Shown piece after piece: positions 24,832 to 33,797 of a stretch of DNA of 64,000 nucleotides. The DNA comes from Rhodobacteraceae bacterium EL129. Lineage in GTDB: Bacteria > Pseudomonadota > Alphaproteobacteria > Rhodobacterales > Rhodobacteraceae. The translations under genes were made by a program, and so were the position numbers. Under the pieces are notes generated by a model. It was not told where the DNA came from. It ran no database searches and saw nothing but the letters and a program-made list of their open reading frames with translations. The stretch is from positions 1,504,996 to 1,568,995 of the forward strand of contig ONZJ01000002.1 in NCBI GenBank assembly GCA_900313005.1, written 5' to 3'. Numbering within the stretch: the stretch's first letter is position 1; each line of letters starts with the position of its first letter.

Positions 24832-25896
24832 TTAGCGACGACGACGGCGTCCACCACCTGCGCGCCCACCACGTCCACCATTTTCTTCGCCCGGGGCCGA
24901 AGGAGCCTTGTTGGTGCGGATCCAGGCCGCGCCATGCGGGTCATTGTTGGTCAGGAAGTTGGCGGCGCGGATGGCCTCCATTTCCTTGCCAGCCCGTGGC
25001 TTGGTCGACCCCAGACCGAACAGCTGGCAGAATGTTTCGTCGTCCATGTCCTCAGGGATCACCAGACCTGCGGCTTCGGCCGCCGCACGTTTGGCGGCTT
25101 TCTCGGCTTCCTTCACGGGCAGGGCCACAGGGTTCATAATGGCCGAGGTCATGCCGGCTCCCATTGCCATGGGCAAGAAGGCGTTGTTGATGCCGTGACG
25201 GTTGGGCAGGCCGAACGAGATGTTAGAGGCGCCACAAGTGGTGTTCACGCCCAGCTCTTCGCGCAGTTTGCGCACGAGAGTGAAGACCTGCAGGCCAGCC
25301 GTACCCATCGCGCCAATGGGCATCACCAGCGGATCGACCACGATGTCATGAGCAGGAATGCCGAAATCTGCGGCACGTTCCACAATCTTCTTGGCGACGG
25401 CAAAGCGTACTTCGGGATCTTCGGAAATGCCGGTGTCATCGTTTGAGATGGCCACGACAGGCACATTGTATTTTTTGACCAGCGGCAGAACGAATTCCAG
25501 ACGATCTTCTTCACCGGTGACCGAGTTCAGCAGTGGGCGACCTTCGCAGGCTTGCAGGCCCGCTTCCAGAGCGGCCGGCACCGAGCTGTCGATGCACAAG
25601 GGTACGTCCACCAGACCCTGCACCAATTCGACCATTTTGGTCATCAAAGGTGGCTCGGTCTCGTTCGGGTTAGGGTTCGAGTTGTAAACAACACCTGCAT
25701 TGATATCGAGCACCGTCGCCCCGGCAGCAACCTGCGCCACGGCGTCTGCTTCGACGGTTGAGAAATCACCCGCTTCCAGCTCGGCTGCCAGTTTCTTGCG
25801 GCCGGTGGGGTTGATGCGTTCGCCGATGACGCAGAAGGGTTGATCGAACCCGATAATGGCCGTCTTGGTTTTGCTTTCGACAACAGTGCGTGTCAT
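24832..25896 (-). CDS. Methyltetrahydrofolate:corrinoid/cobalamin methyltransferase with arginine-glycine tail
   Basis: A pterin-binding TIM-barrel protein of 354 residues (CVIGERINPTGRKK, ATVLDINAGV, LCIDSSVPAALEAGL, VVAISNDDTGI, DPLVMPIGAMG, TTCGASNISFGLPNR). It is like MtgA/AcsE proteins, which move a methyl group between a corrinoid protein and tetrahydrofolate. It is the last gene of a minus-strand operon: PF13769 protein, MetF, this protein. The C-terminal 20 residues are unusual, rich in Gly and Arg and ending in five arginines. A role in assimilating or oxidising methyl groups released by the MttB-type enzymes in the window is inferred. No corrinoid protein gene is adjacent. Confidence 0.87.
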   Translation of the reverse strand: MTRTVVESKTKTAIIGFDQPFCVIGERINPTGRKKLAAELEAGDFSTVEADAVAQVAAGATVLDINAGVVYNSNPNPNETEPPLMTKMVELVQGLVDVPLCIDSSVPAALEAGLQACEGRPLLNSVTGEEDRLEFVLPLVKKYNVPVVAISNDDTGISEDPEVRFAVAKKIVERAADFGIPAHDIVVDPLVMPIGAMGTAGLQVFTLVRKLREELGVNTTCGASNISFGLPNRHGINNAFLPMAMGAGMTSAIMNPVALPVKEAEKAAKRAAAEAAGLVIPEDMDDETFCQLFGLGSTKPRAGKEMEAIRAANFLTNNDPHGAAWIRTNKAPSAPGEENGGRGGRAGGGRRRRR

Positions 25897-25902
25897 TTGG
25901 GA

Positions 25903-26832
25903 TTATCCTTGTTGGCTGGCAGGAACGCCGGACGCCCCGCCGTGTTCTATCGCCCAGTTGGCGTTGGTTTTGATCCCACCCAGTGGGAAGAAATGCACAT
26001 GGGTGATGTTGAATTCGGGGTTGGCGGCCTTGTGGGCTGCCAGCTCTGCCAGAACCTCGTTCGGCTCGTAGGGCAGGAGCAGTTTGGTCACATCCATCGC
26101 ACGCTTTTGCAGCACTTTCAGTGAGGGGCCAACGCCACAGGCAATCGCAAATTTGATCAGCGTTTGCAGCTTGGCGGGCCCTGCGATGCCGATGTGGATG
26201 GGCAAGGTGATGCCCGCCGCCTTCAGATCATCGGCCCACTGGATGATGGGTTTTGCGTCAAAGGCAAACTGCGTGGCCAGCGCCATCTCGGCGTCGGAGG
26301 TTTCCGAGAAGGCCTGTTTCCAGCGCAACGCGTCATTGACGTTGGTCATGGAGCCATCAGGATCAATGTCCTTGTTGCCCTCGGGGTGGCCTGCCACATG
26401 CAGGCGTTTGAAACCTGCCTTGCCGAACGCGCCGGTTTTCAGCAACTGCATGGAGCTGTGGAAATCGCCGTGAGGCTTATCGACGCCACCCGCCAGCAGC
26501 AGGGCTTGATCGACATTTGCCTCACCCTGATAGCGAGCAATCCAATCGGCCAGCGTGGCCTGGTCCTTGATGATCCGCGCCGGAAAATGCGGCATCACCG
26601 GATAGCCGTCTGCGTTCAGACGCTTGGCTGTGGCCACCATGTCTTCGATCGGCGTGCCTTCGATATGAGCGATGTAGACGCGGGTGCCTGCGGGCAGCAT
26701 GTCTTTGAAGTTTTCAACCTTCTCGGCGGTGCGGGGCATCACCTCGATGGAATAGTCTTTCAACAGCGCCTCGACATTGCCATTCAGCGGCGTGTCTTCG
26801 GTGGTTTTCTTGCGGAAGTTCAACAAAGCCAT
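25903..26832 (-). CDS. metF: Methylenetetrahydrofolate reductase family protein
   Basis: A 309-residue flavoprotein of the MetF family, interconverting 5,10-methylene- and 5-methyl-tetrahydrofolate. Visible features are SIEVMPRTAEKV, YIAHIEGT, LLLAGGVDKPHGDF, HPEGNKDID, ALATQFAFDAKPIIQW and IPIHIGIAGPAKLQTL in form LPIHIGIAGPA. The ATG at 26832 has GGAGG nearby; the frame runs 9 codons further upstream without support. It sits 6 bases from the methyltransferase gene and 23 bases from the upstream PF13769 gene. In methylotrophic demethylation this enzyme would probably run in the oxidative direction, feeding C1 units to formate. That direction is an inference. Confidence 0.88.
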   Translation of the reverse strand: MALLNFRKKTTEDTPLNGNVEALLKDYSIEVMPRTAEKVENFKDMLPAGTRVYIAHIEGTPIEDMVATAKRLNADGYPVMPHFPARIIKDQATLADWIARYQGEANVDQALLLAGGVDKPHGDFHSSMQLLKTGAFGKAGFKRLHVAGHPEGNKDIDPDGSMTNVNDALRWKQAFSETSDAEMALATQFAFDAKPIIQWADDLKAAGITLPIHIGIAGPAKLQTLIKFAIACGVGPSLKVLQKRAMDVTKLLLPYEPNEVLAELAAHKAANPEFNITHVHFFPLGGIKTNANWAIEHGGASGVPASQQG

Positions 26833-26855
26833 AGCGGCCTCCAGTAAAGAGCGGG

Positions 26856-27152
26856 TCATGCCCAGCCATCGTTGGCGATCAGGGCTTTGATTTTGTCCTG
26901 ATCGTATTCTGCGTCGAGACGTTCAGCCTCGGATTTGGCCACGGCATCAGCCTCACCCTCAACTTGGTAGGGGGCGGCCTTGCGCCATTCCGCCAGATAG
27001 TCGTCGGTTTCAGCAGCACCGGTTTTCATGGCAGCCCGGTCAATGGCCTGCTCAAACCGTTCGGGCAGTTGCACTTTCGAGCCGCGACGGCCCTTGCCGA
27101 CAATCACCTGCGCGGGGATATCGCGCCAGTAGACCACTGTGACATCAACCAT
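26856..27152 (-). CDS. Small PF13769-type protein (annotated 'virulence factor')
   Basis: A 98-residue soluble protein starting MVDVTVVYWRDIPAQVIVGKGRRG. I recognise it as the family named Virulence_fact, a label without functional basis in free-living bacteria. It is commonly the first gene of operons with metF and a methyltetrahydrofolate methyltransferase in Rhodobacterales, as here. AGAGGA lies upstream of the ATG. The conserved position suggests an accessory role in C1 transfer. The C-terminal half is highly charged. No catalytic motif is evident. Confidence 0.8.
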   Translation of the reverse strand: MVDVTVVYWRDIPAQVIVGKGRRGSKVQLPERFEQAIDRAAMKTGAAETDDYLAEWRKAAPYQVEGEADAVAKSEAERLDAEYDQDKIKALIANDGWA

Positions 27153-27458
27153 TGCTGATTCCTCTTTCCAAGTTGCCCTTATCTAAGGGTTCAGTCGGGT
27201 TTTACGATGTCGATTTTCGACTTCATGTACGCTTGCAGCGACGTGTTAGCGCAGATGGGGGCAGGGTGGCCAGCCATACGGGCATGAAAGTTCTTCATGA
27301 TAGTGTTTAACTGAAGCGGGATGGGGGAATGGCAGAACTGGTGAAGGGTTTGCAGCTTTGTATGTAATGCGTTCTTCAGCAACGTGGATATTGATATCAA
27401 GTTGCGCGAACGAAATCTGATCTCGTCCACGCAACTGGTTATATTCTTGGGGTAGCGG
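27153..27458. other. 306-base gap without a convincing gene
   Basis: The upstream region of the C1 operon. A minus-strand frame at 27191-27430 (79 codons) has no ribosome-binding site and no recognisable similarity. No strong hairpin with a T-run was found. The gap probably holds the operon promoter plus decayed sequence. Confidence 0.4.
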
Positions 27459-27932
27459 CTACTGCGCTTTGAACCTATTTTCTATTGCCAACAGGCCCGC
27501 CTCGACGGCCTCAACAACAAATTTCTCCATGGCGGGATCGTCAGATGAAAAGCGTCCGGTCCACATGATCAGTGGGGTATCGAAGGGTTCAATTGACAGG
27601 GTTGCTGTAAAATTTTCGATGGGCAATGGCGAGCTGATTGTCTTGTAAGTGTAAGACAATCCAGGCTCCATCGCGATGCGTTTGTGCACGAATTCGGCAC
27701 CTTCTGCCGTTGTGATGACGCGCGCCAGAGAACCATCAATAACCTTCAGCGAACAACTCTTTACGCTTGGGTGCCAGTCATCGATATCACAGAAATCACC
27801 TATCAAATGCCACACCTCATCGGCCGGGGCCGATAAAGCAAGTGACCGTTTTATCTGGTAGTCAGTTGCAGAGGCCGTGGTTGCGAAAAGTACACCAATG
27901 GCGGTGGTTGTGATCATTGACGTGAGGTTCAT
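27459..27932 (-). CDS. Exported SRPBCC-fold protein
   Basis: A 157-residue protein with a clear signal peptide (MNLTSMITTTAIGVLFATTA, then SA before TDYQIKRS). The mature part is a START/Bet v1-like (SRPBCC, polyketide-cyclase/MxaD-like) domain: ALSAPADEVWHLIGDFCDIDDWHPSVKSC, then TTAEGAEFVHKR and LSYTYKTI. These folds bind hydrophobic ligands; the ligand here is unknown. AAGGA precedes the ATG at 27932, so the longer frame to 28025 is rejected. It is divergent from the ToxR-like regulator at 28051 with about 120 bases between them, which suggests regulation by that protein. Confidence 0.82.
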   Translation of the reverse strand: MNLTSMITTTAIGVLFATTASATDYQIKRSLALSAPADEVWHLIGDFCDIDDWHPSVKSCSLKVIDGSLARVITTAEGAEFVHKRIAMEPGLSYTYKTISSPLPIENFTATLSIEPFDTPLIMWTGRFSSDDPAMEKFVVEAVEAGLLAIENRFKAQ

Positions 27933-28050
27933 GTTCAATCCTTTCAAAATTATGCTCGTTGTTTCACGCGGCTGAACCGCTCGGAGGAGAACGTAGAAAC
28001 TTGAGAATTTGCTTGCTAACTCCAAAGCCTCTTCGCAAAATCATCGAGGC

Positions 28051-29760
28051 ATGGAGACATCTGAAATGTCCGGAATAAATCCTGAAAAAGATATGAATTC
28101 TGCCGCGATCATTGCCTTGGGAGAGTTTCAATTTTCCTTTAAAAACAATCAGCTTCTTGATCCGTCTGGCAAAGTGGCTCACTTACGCAGACAAAGCTCG
28201 GAGGTTCTTGCTTATCTGGTGGCGCATCGCGGCGAGACTGTATCCAAAGCGGATTTGTTCGAAAACATCTGGGCCAAGAACTTCGTTACCGATGACAGCC
28301 TGACACAATGCATCGCAGATATCAGGCGTGCCCTGAACGACAATGATCATAGCATCGTGCAGACCCTGCCCAAAAAGGGGTATCGATTGAACGTGGCGAT
28401 GAGCACATTAAAAGCAAGCAAGCTGCAGGGCACGCACTCTCCTCAGAAAAAACAGATGAATTGGATAGCGCTGGCCGGGTTATTTTTTGTCGCGTGTATT
28501 TTCGTGGGAGTTGTTTGGGTTACCACAGCACACCGTGATCCCGCACATGCCACATCGGTGGATCTACCTTTGCCGGCAAAACCCTCGATCGCGGTTCTGG
28601 CATTTGATGACCACAGTGTCAGTGAAGATGCAGATTATCTGAGTGATGCAATCGCGGAAGGGATCATCACCCAGTTGTCGCGTTTTCCCGAGTTGTTTGT
28701 GATTGCACGCAATTCGAGTTTTAGCTTTCGTGGCAAACCAACCGATGTGAAAGATATCTCGAAGACACTCGGTGTGCGGTATTTGCTGGAAGGCAGCCAG
28801 CAAAAAAGTGGCGATCGATTACGTGTGACCATACAGCTTATTGATGCAGTTGAAGGAAACCACCTTTGGTCACAGGTTTACAATCGCGATCTCCGTGATG
28901 TTTTTGAAGTCCAGGAAGACATCGTTCACAGGGTTGTGGCGACGGTGGCGCAAAAGGTCATTAATTTCGAAGGCCAGAAAGCCATCAAATCGGATAACGC
29001 GAAGCTGACTGCACTGTTGCTCAATTTGAAAGCGCGTCAACATCTGTTTGATTTCACCCCCGAAGGAAATGAAAAGGCCAGATTGGCCAATCTTGCAGCG
29101 ATCAATGCAGATCCGTCCCAGCCATTTGGCTATGTCGGCCTGACGTTTGTACACATCAACAAATACAGGTGGGGGTGGACCGAAAAAGACCCCATCGAAG
29201 AATTGCGCGCGGCGCAGTTCTACGCGCGAAAGGCCGTGGAAATTGCTCCGGACTACTATGACAGTCACTCGGCCTTGGCTTACTTGCATATTCAAGAGGG
29301 CAAACTTGGGAAAGCGGTTGCACGTTATCGACAAGCTCTCGAATTGAATCCAAATGACACCAATGCCATGGCGTCGCTGGCTGAGGCTTTGACGTACGGC
29401 GGTCAGGCCGAGGATGCAGAAGCTCTTATGTTGAAGGTCACACGTCTTGATCCGCTGCACCAAGACTGGATCAAGTGGAACCTTGCATGGGTCCAATGGC
29501 ACACGGGCAATTGCAGCGATGCATTGGAAGCCATGAATGCCATGTCCGATATCCCCCCAATGGCATATCGGGTATTGGCAATTATTCAGGTTTGTCTTGG
29601 CAATGCCAACGAAGCCAAAGATGCGGTGGGGCAGTTACTGGAGTTTGATTCTGAATACTCGTTGGCCGAAGTTCTTCACAACTATGATGGAAAGTATTCC
29701 AATGCGGACGATCTTGAGCGCGTTTTGAGCAATTTACGCGAAGCGGGGTTGCCCGAGTAG
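28051..29760 (+). CDS. ToxR/CadC-like membrane regulator with TolB-N-like and TPR regions
   Basis: A 569-residue regulator. The N-terminal OmpR-type winged helix (about residues 20-115; LRRQSSEVLAYLVAHRGETVSK in part, TDDSLTQCIADIRRAL, LPKKGYRL) is followed by a single transmembrane helix (about 137-158). Next come a TolB-N/adenylate-cyclase-associated region (PSIAVLAFDDHSVSEDADY, VRYLLEGSQQKSGDRLRVTIQLID split) and TPR-like helices to the end. One-component membrane regulators of this type sense periplasmic signals. The start is uncertain: ATG 28051, or ATG 28066 with GGAG nine bases upstream. Base composition looks more AT-rich than its neighbours, so recent acquisition is possible. The divergent SRPBCC gene is a likely target. 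Confidence 0.82.
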   Translation: METSEMSGINPEKDMNSAAIIALGEFQFSFKNNQLLDPSGKVAHLRRQSSEVLAYLVAHRGETVSKADLFENIWAKNFVTDDSLTQCIADIRRALNDNDHSIVQTLPKKGYRLNVAMSTLKASKLQGTHSPQKKQMNWIALAGLFFVACIFVGVVWVTTAHRDPAHATSVDLPLPAKPSIAVLAFDDHSVSEDADYLSDAIAEGIITQLSRFPELFVIARNSSFSFRGKPTDVKDISKTLGVRYLLEGSQQKSGDRLRVTIQLIDAVEGNHLWSQVYNRDLRDVFEVQEDIVHRVVATVAQKVINFEGQKAIKSDNAKLTALLLNLKARQHLFDFTPEGNEKARLANLAAINADPSQPFGYVGLTFVHINKYRWGWTEKDPIEELRAAQFYARKAVEIAPDYYDSHSALAYLHIQEGKLGKAVARYRQALELNPNDTNAMASLAEALTYGGQAEDAEALMLKVTRLDPLHQDWIKWNLAWVQWHTGNCSDALEAMNAMSDIPPMAYRVLAIIQVCLGNANEAKDAVGQLLEFDSEYSLAEVLHNYDGKYSNADDLERVLSNLREAGLPE

Positions 29761-29877
29761 TTTGAACGTAGCTTTGGAAGTCGTATCCTTTACTCGGCAG
29801 TTCAGGCAAACGGGCATTGCGCAAACCTGACATCATGCCTATCTTTGATCCAACTCGAAAAGAAAGGGCGTGTTGCA

Positions 29878-31020
29878 ATGGCGCCCAAGCGTCCCAACGG
29901 TGCGGGCGCTATCCCAGGCTCGAAAAAGCCCAAAAAGGTTGAGAGCCCCGCACGCAAGCCCAACGGTTCAGCGCCGCTTTATGCAGCGCTGGATCTGGGA
30001 ACAAACAGTTGTCGTATGCTGATTGCCGAACCAAATGGCAGTCAGTTTAAAGTCGTGGACAGTTTCTCAAAATCGGTGCAACTGGGGGCAGGGTTGGAGC
30101 ACTCGGGCCGTCTGAGCCGGTCGTCCATCAACCGGACCATTCAAGCCCTGCGCGTGTGTCGGCAAAAGCTGAAGCGACACAAAGTCAAACGCATGCGTTT
30201 GGTGGCCACTGAGGCCTGTCGGCGGGCCACCAATGGCGCGGAATTCATGGCCCGTGTTCGCCGCGAAACCGGACTGATCCTGGATATCATTGAGCCGCAG
30301 GAAGAAGCGCAGCTGGCAGTGGTTTCCTGTGCGCCCCTTGTGGCGCCCAGTACGGAGCAATTGTTGGTGGTCGATATTGGTGGCGGCTCGACCGAGCTGG
30401 TCTGGATTGACCTGACCCGGGTGCCAGAGCACCAAAAGTCGCAGTCCATCATGCGCATGAACCACAGCTTCCTGAATGGGGAAAGGGGCGAAAGCGGTGC
30501 GCGGGTTGTGGACTGGATCAGTGTGCCATTGGGCGTCGCCACCCTGCGCGATCAGTTCAATGATGTTGAAGACGATGCGGCACGCTTTGCCCTGATGAGC
30601 TGGTTTTTCGAAGAAAACCTGTCGGAATTCGCACCCTACACCGATGAGCAACCCCGCGAGGGGTTCCAGATCGTGGGCACCAGTGGCACTGTCACAACCG
30701 TGGCGGCCAGCCATCTGGGGCTCAAGCGCTATGACCGCAACAAGGTGGATGGGTTGACGATGACAAGCGATCAGATCGACGCCGTCATTCGCGATTACCT
30801 TTCTCTGGGCCCCGCGGGCCGCCAGAAAGACCCGCGCATCGGACAGGACCGGCAGGCGCTGATCATGTCCGGCTCGGCCATCTTGCAAGCATTGTTGCGG
30901 TGCTGGCCCACGGATCGCTTGTCCGTCGCAGATCGTGGCCTGCGCGAGGGAATGCTATATGCGCAGATGTCCGAAGATGGGGTGTTTCAAGACAAAGGGG
31001 GATTGGGCCATGGGCGGTGA
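29878..31020 (+). CDS. ppx: Ppx/GppA phosphatase family protein
   Basis: Exopolyphosphatase or guanosine pentaphosphatase, 380 residues. After a lysine-rich N-terminal tail (PKRPNGAG, KKPKKVE) the ASKHA-fold ATPase motifs are visible: YAALDLGTNSCRMLI near residue 36, EPQEEAQLA, VVDIGGGSTELVW and IVGTSGTVTTVAA. Length fits the shorter Ppx form that lacks the C-terminal HD domain. AAAGGG lies upstream of ATG 29878. rlmE lies 130 bases downstream on the same strand, a pairing common in alphaproteobacteria. Confidence 0.9.
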   Translation: MAPKRPNGAGAIPGSKKPKKVESPARKPNGSAPLYAALDLGTNSCRMLIAEPNGSQFKVVDSFSKSVQLGAGLEHSGRLSRSSINRTIQALRVCRQKLKRHKVKRMRLVATEACRRATNGAEFMARVRRETGLILDIIEPQEEAQLAVVSCAPLVAPSTEQLLVVDIGGGSTELVWIDLTRVPEHQKSQSIMRMNHSFLNGERGESGARVVDWISVPLGVATLRDQFNDVEDDAARFALMSWFFEENLSEFAPYTDEQPREGFQIVGTSGTVTTVAASHLGLKRYDRNKVDGLTMTSDQIDAVIRDYLSLGPAGRQKDPRIGQDRQALIMSGSAILQALLRCWPTDRLSVADRGLREGMLYAQMSEDGVFQDKGGLGHGR

Positions 31021-31150
31021 TACGTTGCACAACGCCGGGGCTGTCAAAACCTGCGACACAAGAATGATATCATACAGAGACGGTACTGTGCTGACATCCC
31101 CTGAACTGGCCTGCGTTGGCCTGACGATAGAAAACGGGTAGGGCCACGAC

Positions 31151-31894
31151 ATGGCAAAAACACCGGGCGGACGAGGCCCAGATGGTAAAAACACCTCGGG
31201 GCGCGGATTGCGTGACCTGACGGTCAAGGTCAAGACGGCGCGCGGGCGTAGGGCCTCTTCAACCCGTTGGTTGCAGCGACAGCTGAATGATCCTTACGTC
31301 AAACGCGCACAGATCGAAGGTTATCGCGGACGGGCCGCTTTTAAAATCATGGAGCTGGACGACAAGTTTCGCTTTCTGGTGCCCGGCGCGCGTGTGGTTG
31401 ATCTGGGATGCGCCCCCGGCGGATGGTGCCAGGTGGCTGTGCCTCGCGTGAATGCCCTGGGTGAGAAATCCGGCAAGGCGGTGGGCCATATCCTGGGTAT
31501 TGATCTGCAAGAGGTGGAACCTCTGGCCGGATGTGAATTCCACGTGCTGGATTTCATGGATGAAGGCGCAGACGATCAAGTAAAAGCATGGCTAGGTGGC
31601 AAGGCCGATGTCGTCATGTCGGATATGGCAGCGTCCAGTTCCGGCCATAAACAGACGGACCATCTGCGGATCATGTCATTGTGCGAAACAGCGGCCTATT
31701 TTGCGTTTGATGTGCTGGAAGACGGCGGAACATTTATATCCAAAGTGTTGGCCGGAGGGGCCGAGGGAGAGCTGCAAAAGTTGCTCAAACAACGGTTCAC
31801 TAAGGTGGCCAACGTCAAACCCCCATCCTCGCGGTCCGACAGTTCCGAGAAATTCGTGGTGGCCACGGGGTTTCGGGGTGCTGTTGATGCATGA
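31151..31894 (+). CDS. rlmE: 23S rRNA 2'-O-ribose U2552 methyltransferase (RlmE/FtsJ)
   Basis: Methylates U2552 of 23S rRNA late in large-subunit assembly. The 247-residue protein has a basic N-terminal extension rich in Gly and Lys (about 45 residues), then [13 protein letters not shown] with the first catalytic lysine. The SAM motif [11 protein letters not shown], the catalytic Asp in MSDMAAS, the lysine in FISKVLAGG and the glutamate in SSEKF complete the K-D-K-E tetrad. The first ATG with conserved context is used. Confidence 0.93.
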   Translation: MAKTPGGRGPDGKNTSGRGLRDLTVKVKTARGRRASSTRWLQRQLNDPYVKRAQIEGYRGRAAFKIMELDDKFRFLVPGARVVDLGCAPGGWCQVAVPRVNALGEKSGKAVGHILGIDLQEVEPLAGCEFHVLDFMDEGADDQVKAWLGGKADVVMSDMAASSSGHKQTDHLRIMSLCETAAYFAFDVLEDGGTFISKVLAGGAEGELQKLLKQRFTKVANVKPPSSRSDSSEKFVVATGFRGAVDA

Positions 31895-31992
31895 GTTTGC
31901 TGCCGCTGCGGGATTGCGGCCTAGTTGATGCAATCATCAGCTTTTGCACGGGCAATCTGACCACAGGTCGGATTTTGTCAGGGACCTTGCAC

Positions 31993-32649
31993 TTAGTCTG
32001 ATTTGACCAGACGCAGATAACTGCGTTCGCTTTGCAGTTTCAGTTCGTCATGGGCAAAGGCGGGTGCCGCTTCGGCAAATCCCACCGCCTGCTCGGGTGT
32101 CTTGACATGTTCAACATGCGACGAGGTGATCTGAAACCGGCGGGGGACACGGCCGATGGGACCTTTGGTGACGAAACACCCCAGGGCGCGCGAGATATCC
32201 CCCAGATCGCTGCGCAGCGGCATTAGGATCATACGACCGACGATCTTGGGCTGGCGCAGAGCACCGGGAGCGGTCATGTCCAGTGTGACAATGGCCGGGC
32301 GTTCAAACAGTTCGGTCAAGGCCTGGGCCATCTGGTCGCGATCCTCGGGCGCCACAAAGGCGCTGACTGGCATGCTACGGACTTCCATGCCCATCAGATC
32401 GCTGAGATGCTGCCCGGCGATGCGCAACCGCGCCAAACCCGGTGCGATCCGTTCGATGATCAACGCATTGGCTAACAAAGGCTGGATGCCGCGTGGGTCG
32501 ATATCCGACCGGCGGGGGACATCTGCGCCTTTGCGCATACTGTGCCAATAACGACGGATCAGATCAAAGTCGCTGACATGCGACCCGGCGTCGGCCTTGG
32601 TGCCATGGCCAAGCTTAATCACATCTTCGGTGTGGGTTGTGTCAGTCAT
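31993..32649 (-). CDS. PAS domain protein (PAS_5 / DUF1389-like)
   Basis: A 218-residue cytoplasmic protein of a family typical of alphaproteobacteria: YWHSMRKGADVPRRSDIDPRG in part, LANALIIERIAPGLARLRIAGQHL, then a second conserved stretch around GRMILMPLRSDLG. These PAS_5 proteins resemble sensory domains but carry no output domain; function is unknown. ATG 32649 is preferred, since the 18 codons upstream look unconserved. It is transcribed away from yicC. Confidence 0.75.
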   Translation of the reverse strand: MTDTTHTEDVIKLGHGTKADAGSHVSDFDLIRRYWHSMRKGADVPRRSDIDPRGIQPLLANALIIERIAPGLARLRIAGQHLSDLMGMEVRSMPVSAFVAPEDRDQMAQALTELFERPAIVTLDMTAPGALRQPKIVGRMILMPLRSDLGDISRALGCFVTKGPIGRVPRRFQITSSHVEHVKTPEQAVGFAEAAPAFAHDELKLQSERSYLRLVKSD

Positions 32650-32761
32650 ATCGTATTCCAGAAAATGCGCCCTAATTACCAGTCGTCTACTGTAATATGC
32701 CACAAGTTCGGCTGATTTTGCTAAAATTCCACTGAATTGGTTAACTCTCGACCATTGCTGC

Positions 32762-32824
32762 GTTGCCGGGGCCTTCGGTCTTTTCGTCCTTGGCGAAAGA
32801 AGGTAGGAGGTGCGGCAACCCTTT
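32762..32824 (+). promoter_or_regulatory. Structured leader ahead of yicC
   Basis: GTTGCCG (32762-32768) pairs with CGGCAAC (32813-32819), enclosing a smaller TTTCG/CGAAA hairpin and an AGGAGG. The outer stem is followed immediately by CCTTTTT. This looks like a terminator or attenuator 30 bases upstream of the yicC start; it could also be a short RNA in its own right. Confidence 0.45.
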
Positions 32825-32850
32825 TTGCTGACATGAAAGGCTTACCGCCT

Positions 32851-33741
32851 GTGCTGAATTCAATGACCGGTTACGCATCTGCCCAAGGGGCGGCCCATGA
32901 GTTCGGCTGGAGCTGGGAGCTGCGGTCGGTCAACGGCAAGGGGCTGGACCTGCGCCTGCGGGTGCCGGACTGGGTGGAGGGGCTTGAGACCGGCTTGCGC
33001 GGGCAACTGGGCAAGGCGCTTGCAAGAGGCAACGTCAGCGTGTCGCTCAAATTGCAATCTGATGATCAGGCCAGCGGACTGGTGTTGAATCAGACGCAAC
33101 TGGCCCATGTTCTGACAGCGATGAGCGAGGTCGAGCAGCAGGCGATGGACGCAGGCGTGACGCTTGCGCCAGCCAATGCCGCAGATGTTCTGGCGCTGCG
33201 CGGGGTAATGGATCAGGCGGTTTCAACACCTGACACGGCGGCCTTGTGTCAGGCACTGACCGCAGATTTTGCACCCGTGTTGCAAAGCTTTCTTGAGATG
33301 CGCGCCCATGAAGGGGCAGCCCTCGCTGACGTTCTGAGTGGTCAGCTGGATCAGATCGCAGCCTTAACCACACAGGCCGCCGAGATTGCAAAATCTAGGG
33401 CCCCCGAGGTCGAGGCCCATTTGCGCAGCACCCTGGCAAAGGTTATGGATAATGCTGGCGGCGCCGACGAGACCCGCGTGGCGCAAGAGTTGGCGTTGTT
33501 GGCGGTCAAGGCAGATGTCACCGAGGAAATCGACCGCCTTGGCGCCCATGTCACTGCGGCGCGCGAATTGATCGCCGCAGGATCGCCCATCGGGCGCAAG
33601 CTGGATTTTCTGGCACAGGAATTCAACCGCGAGGCCAACACGCTGTGTTCAAAGGCGCAGAACACGGGGCTGACCACTGTTGGCATTGAATTGAAGGCGG
33701 TGATTGATCAGATGCGCGAACAAGTCCAGAATGTCGAGTGA
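32851..33741 (+). CDS. yicC: YicC/YloC family endoribonuclease
   Basis: A 296-residue protein of the YicC family, recently recognised as an endoribonuclease. The conserved N-terminal motif NSMTGYAS is followed by WELRSVNGKGLDLRLRVP in part. The C-terminal domain (PF08340) has EIDRLGAHVTAARELIAAG and GRKLDFLAQEFNREANTLCSK in part. The start is uncertain: GTG 32851 has GAAAGG ten bases upstream, and ATG 32833 is the alternative. gmk follows on the same strand 56 bases later, a conserved pairing. Confidence 0.9.
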   Translation: MLNSMTGYASAQGAAHEFGWSWELRSVNGKGLDLRLRVPDWVEGLETGLRGQLGKALARGNVSVSLKLQSDDQASGLVLNQTQLAHVLTAMSEVEQQAMDAGVTLAPANAADVLALRGVMDQAVSTPDTAALCQALTADFAPVLQSFLEMRAHEGAALADVLSGQLDQIAALTTQAAEIAKSRAPEVEAHLRSTLAKVMDNAGGADETRVAQELALLAVKADVTEEIDRLGAHVTAARELIAAGSPIGRKLDFLAQEFNREANTLCSKAQNTGLTTVGIELKAVIDQMREQVQNVE

Positions 33742-33797
33742 GTGGCCAGTGTCGCGAATTTTGAGTATTGGTACAAAGAAAAAGCAGGGGACAGGGC

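Noticed and set aside
27191..27430. Minus-strand 79-codon frame in the gap upstream of the C1 operon
   Set aside because: No ribosome-binding site, no similarity and low-complexity composition.
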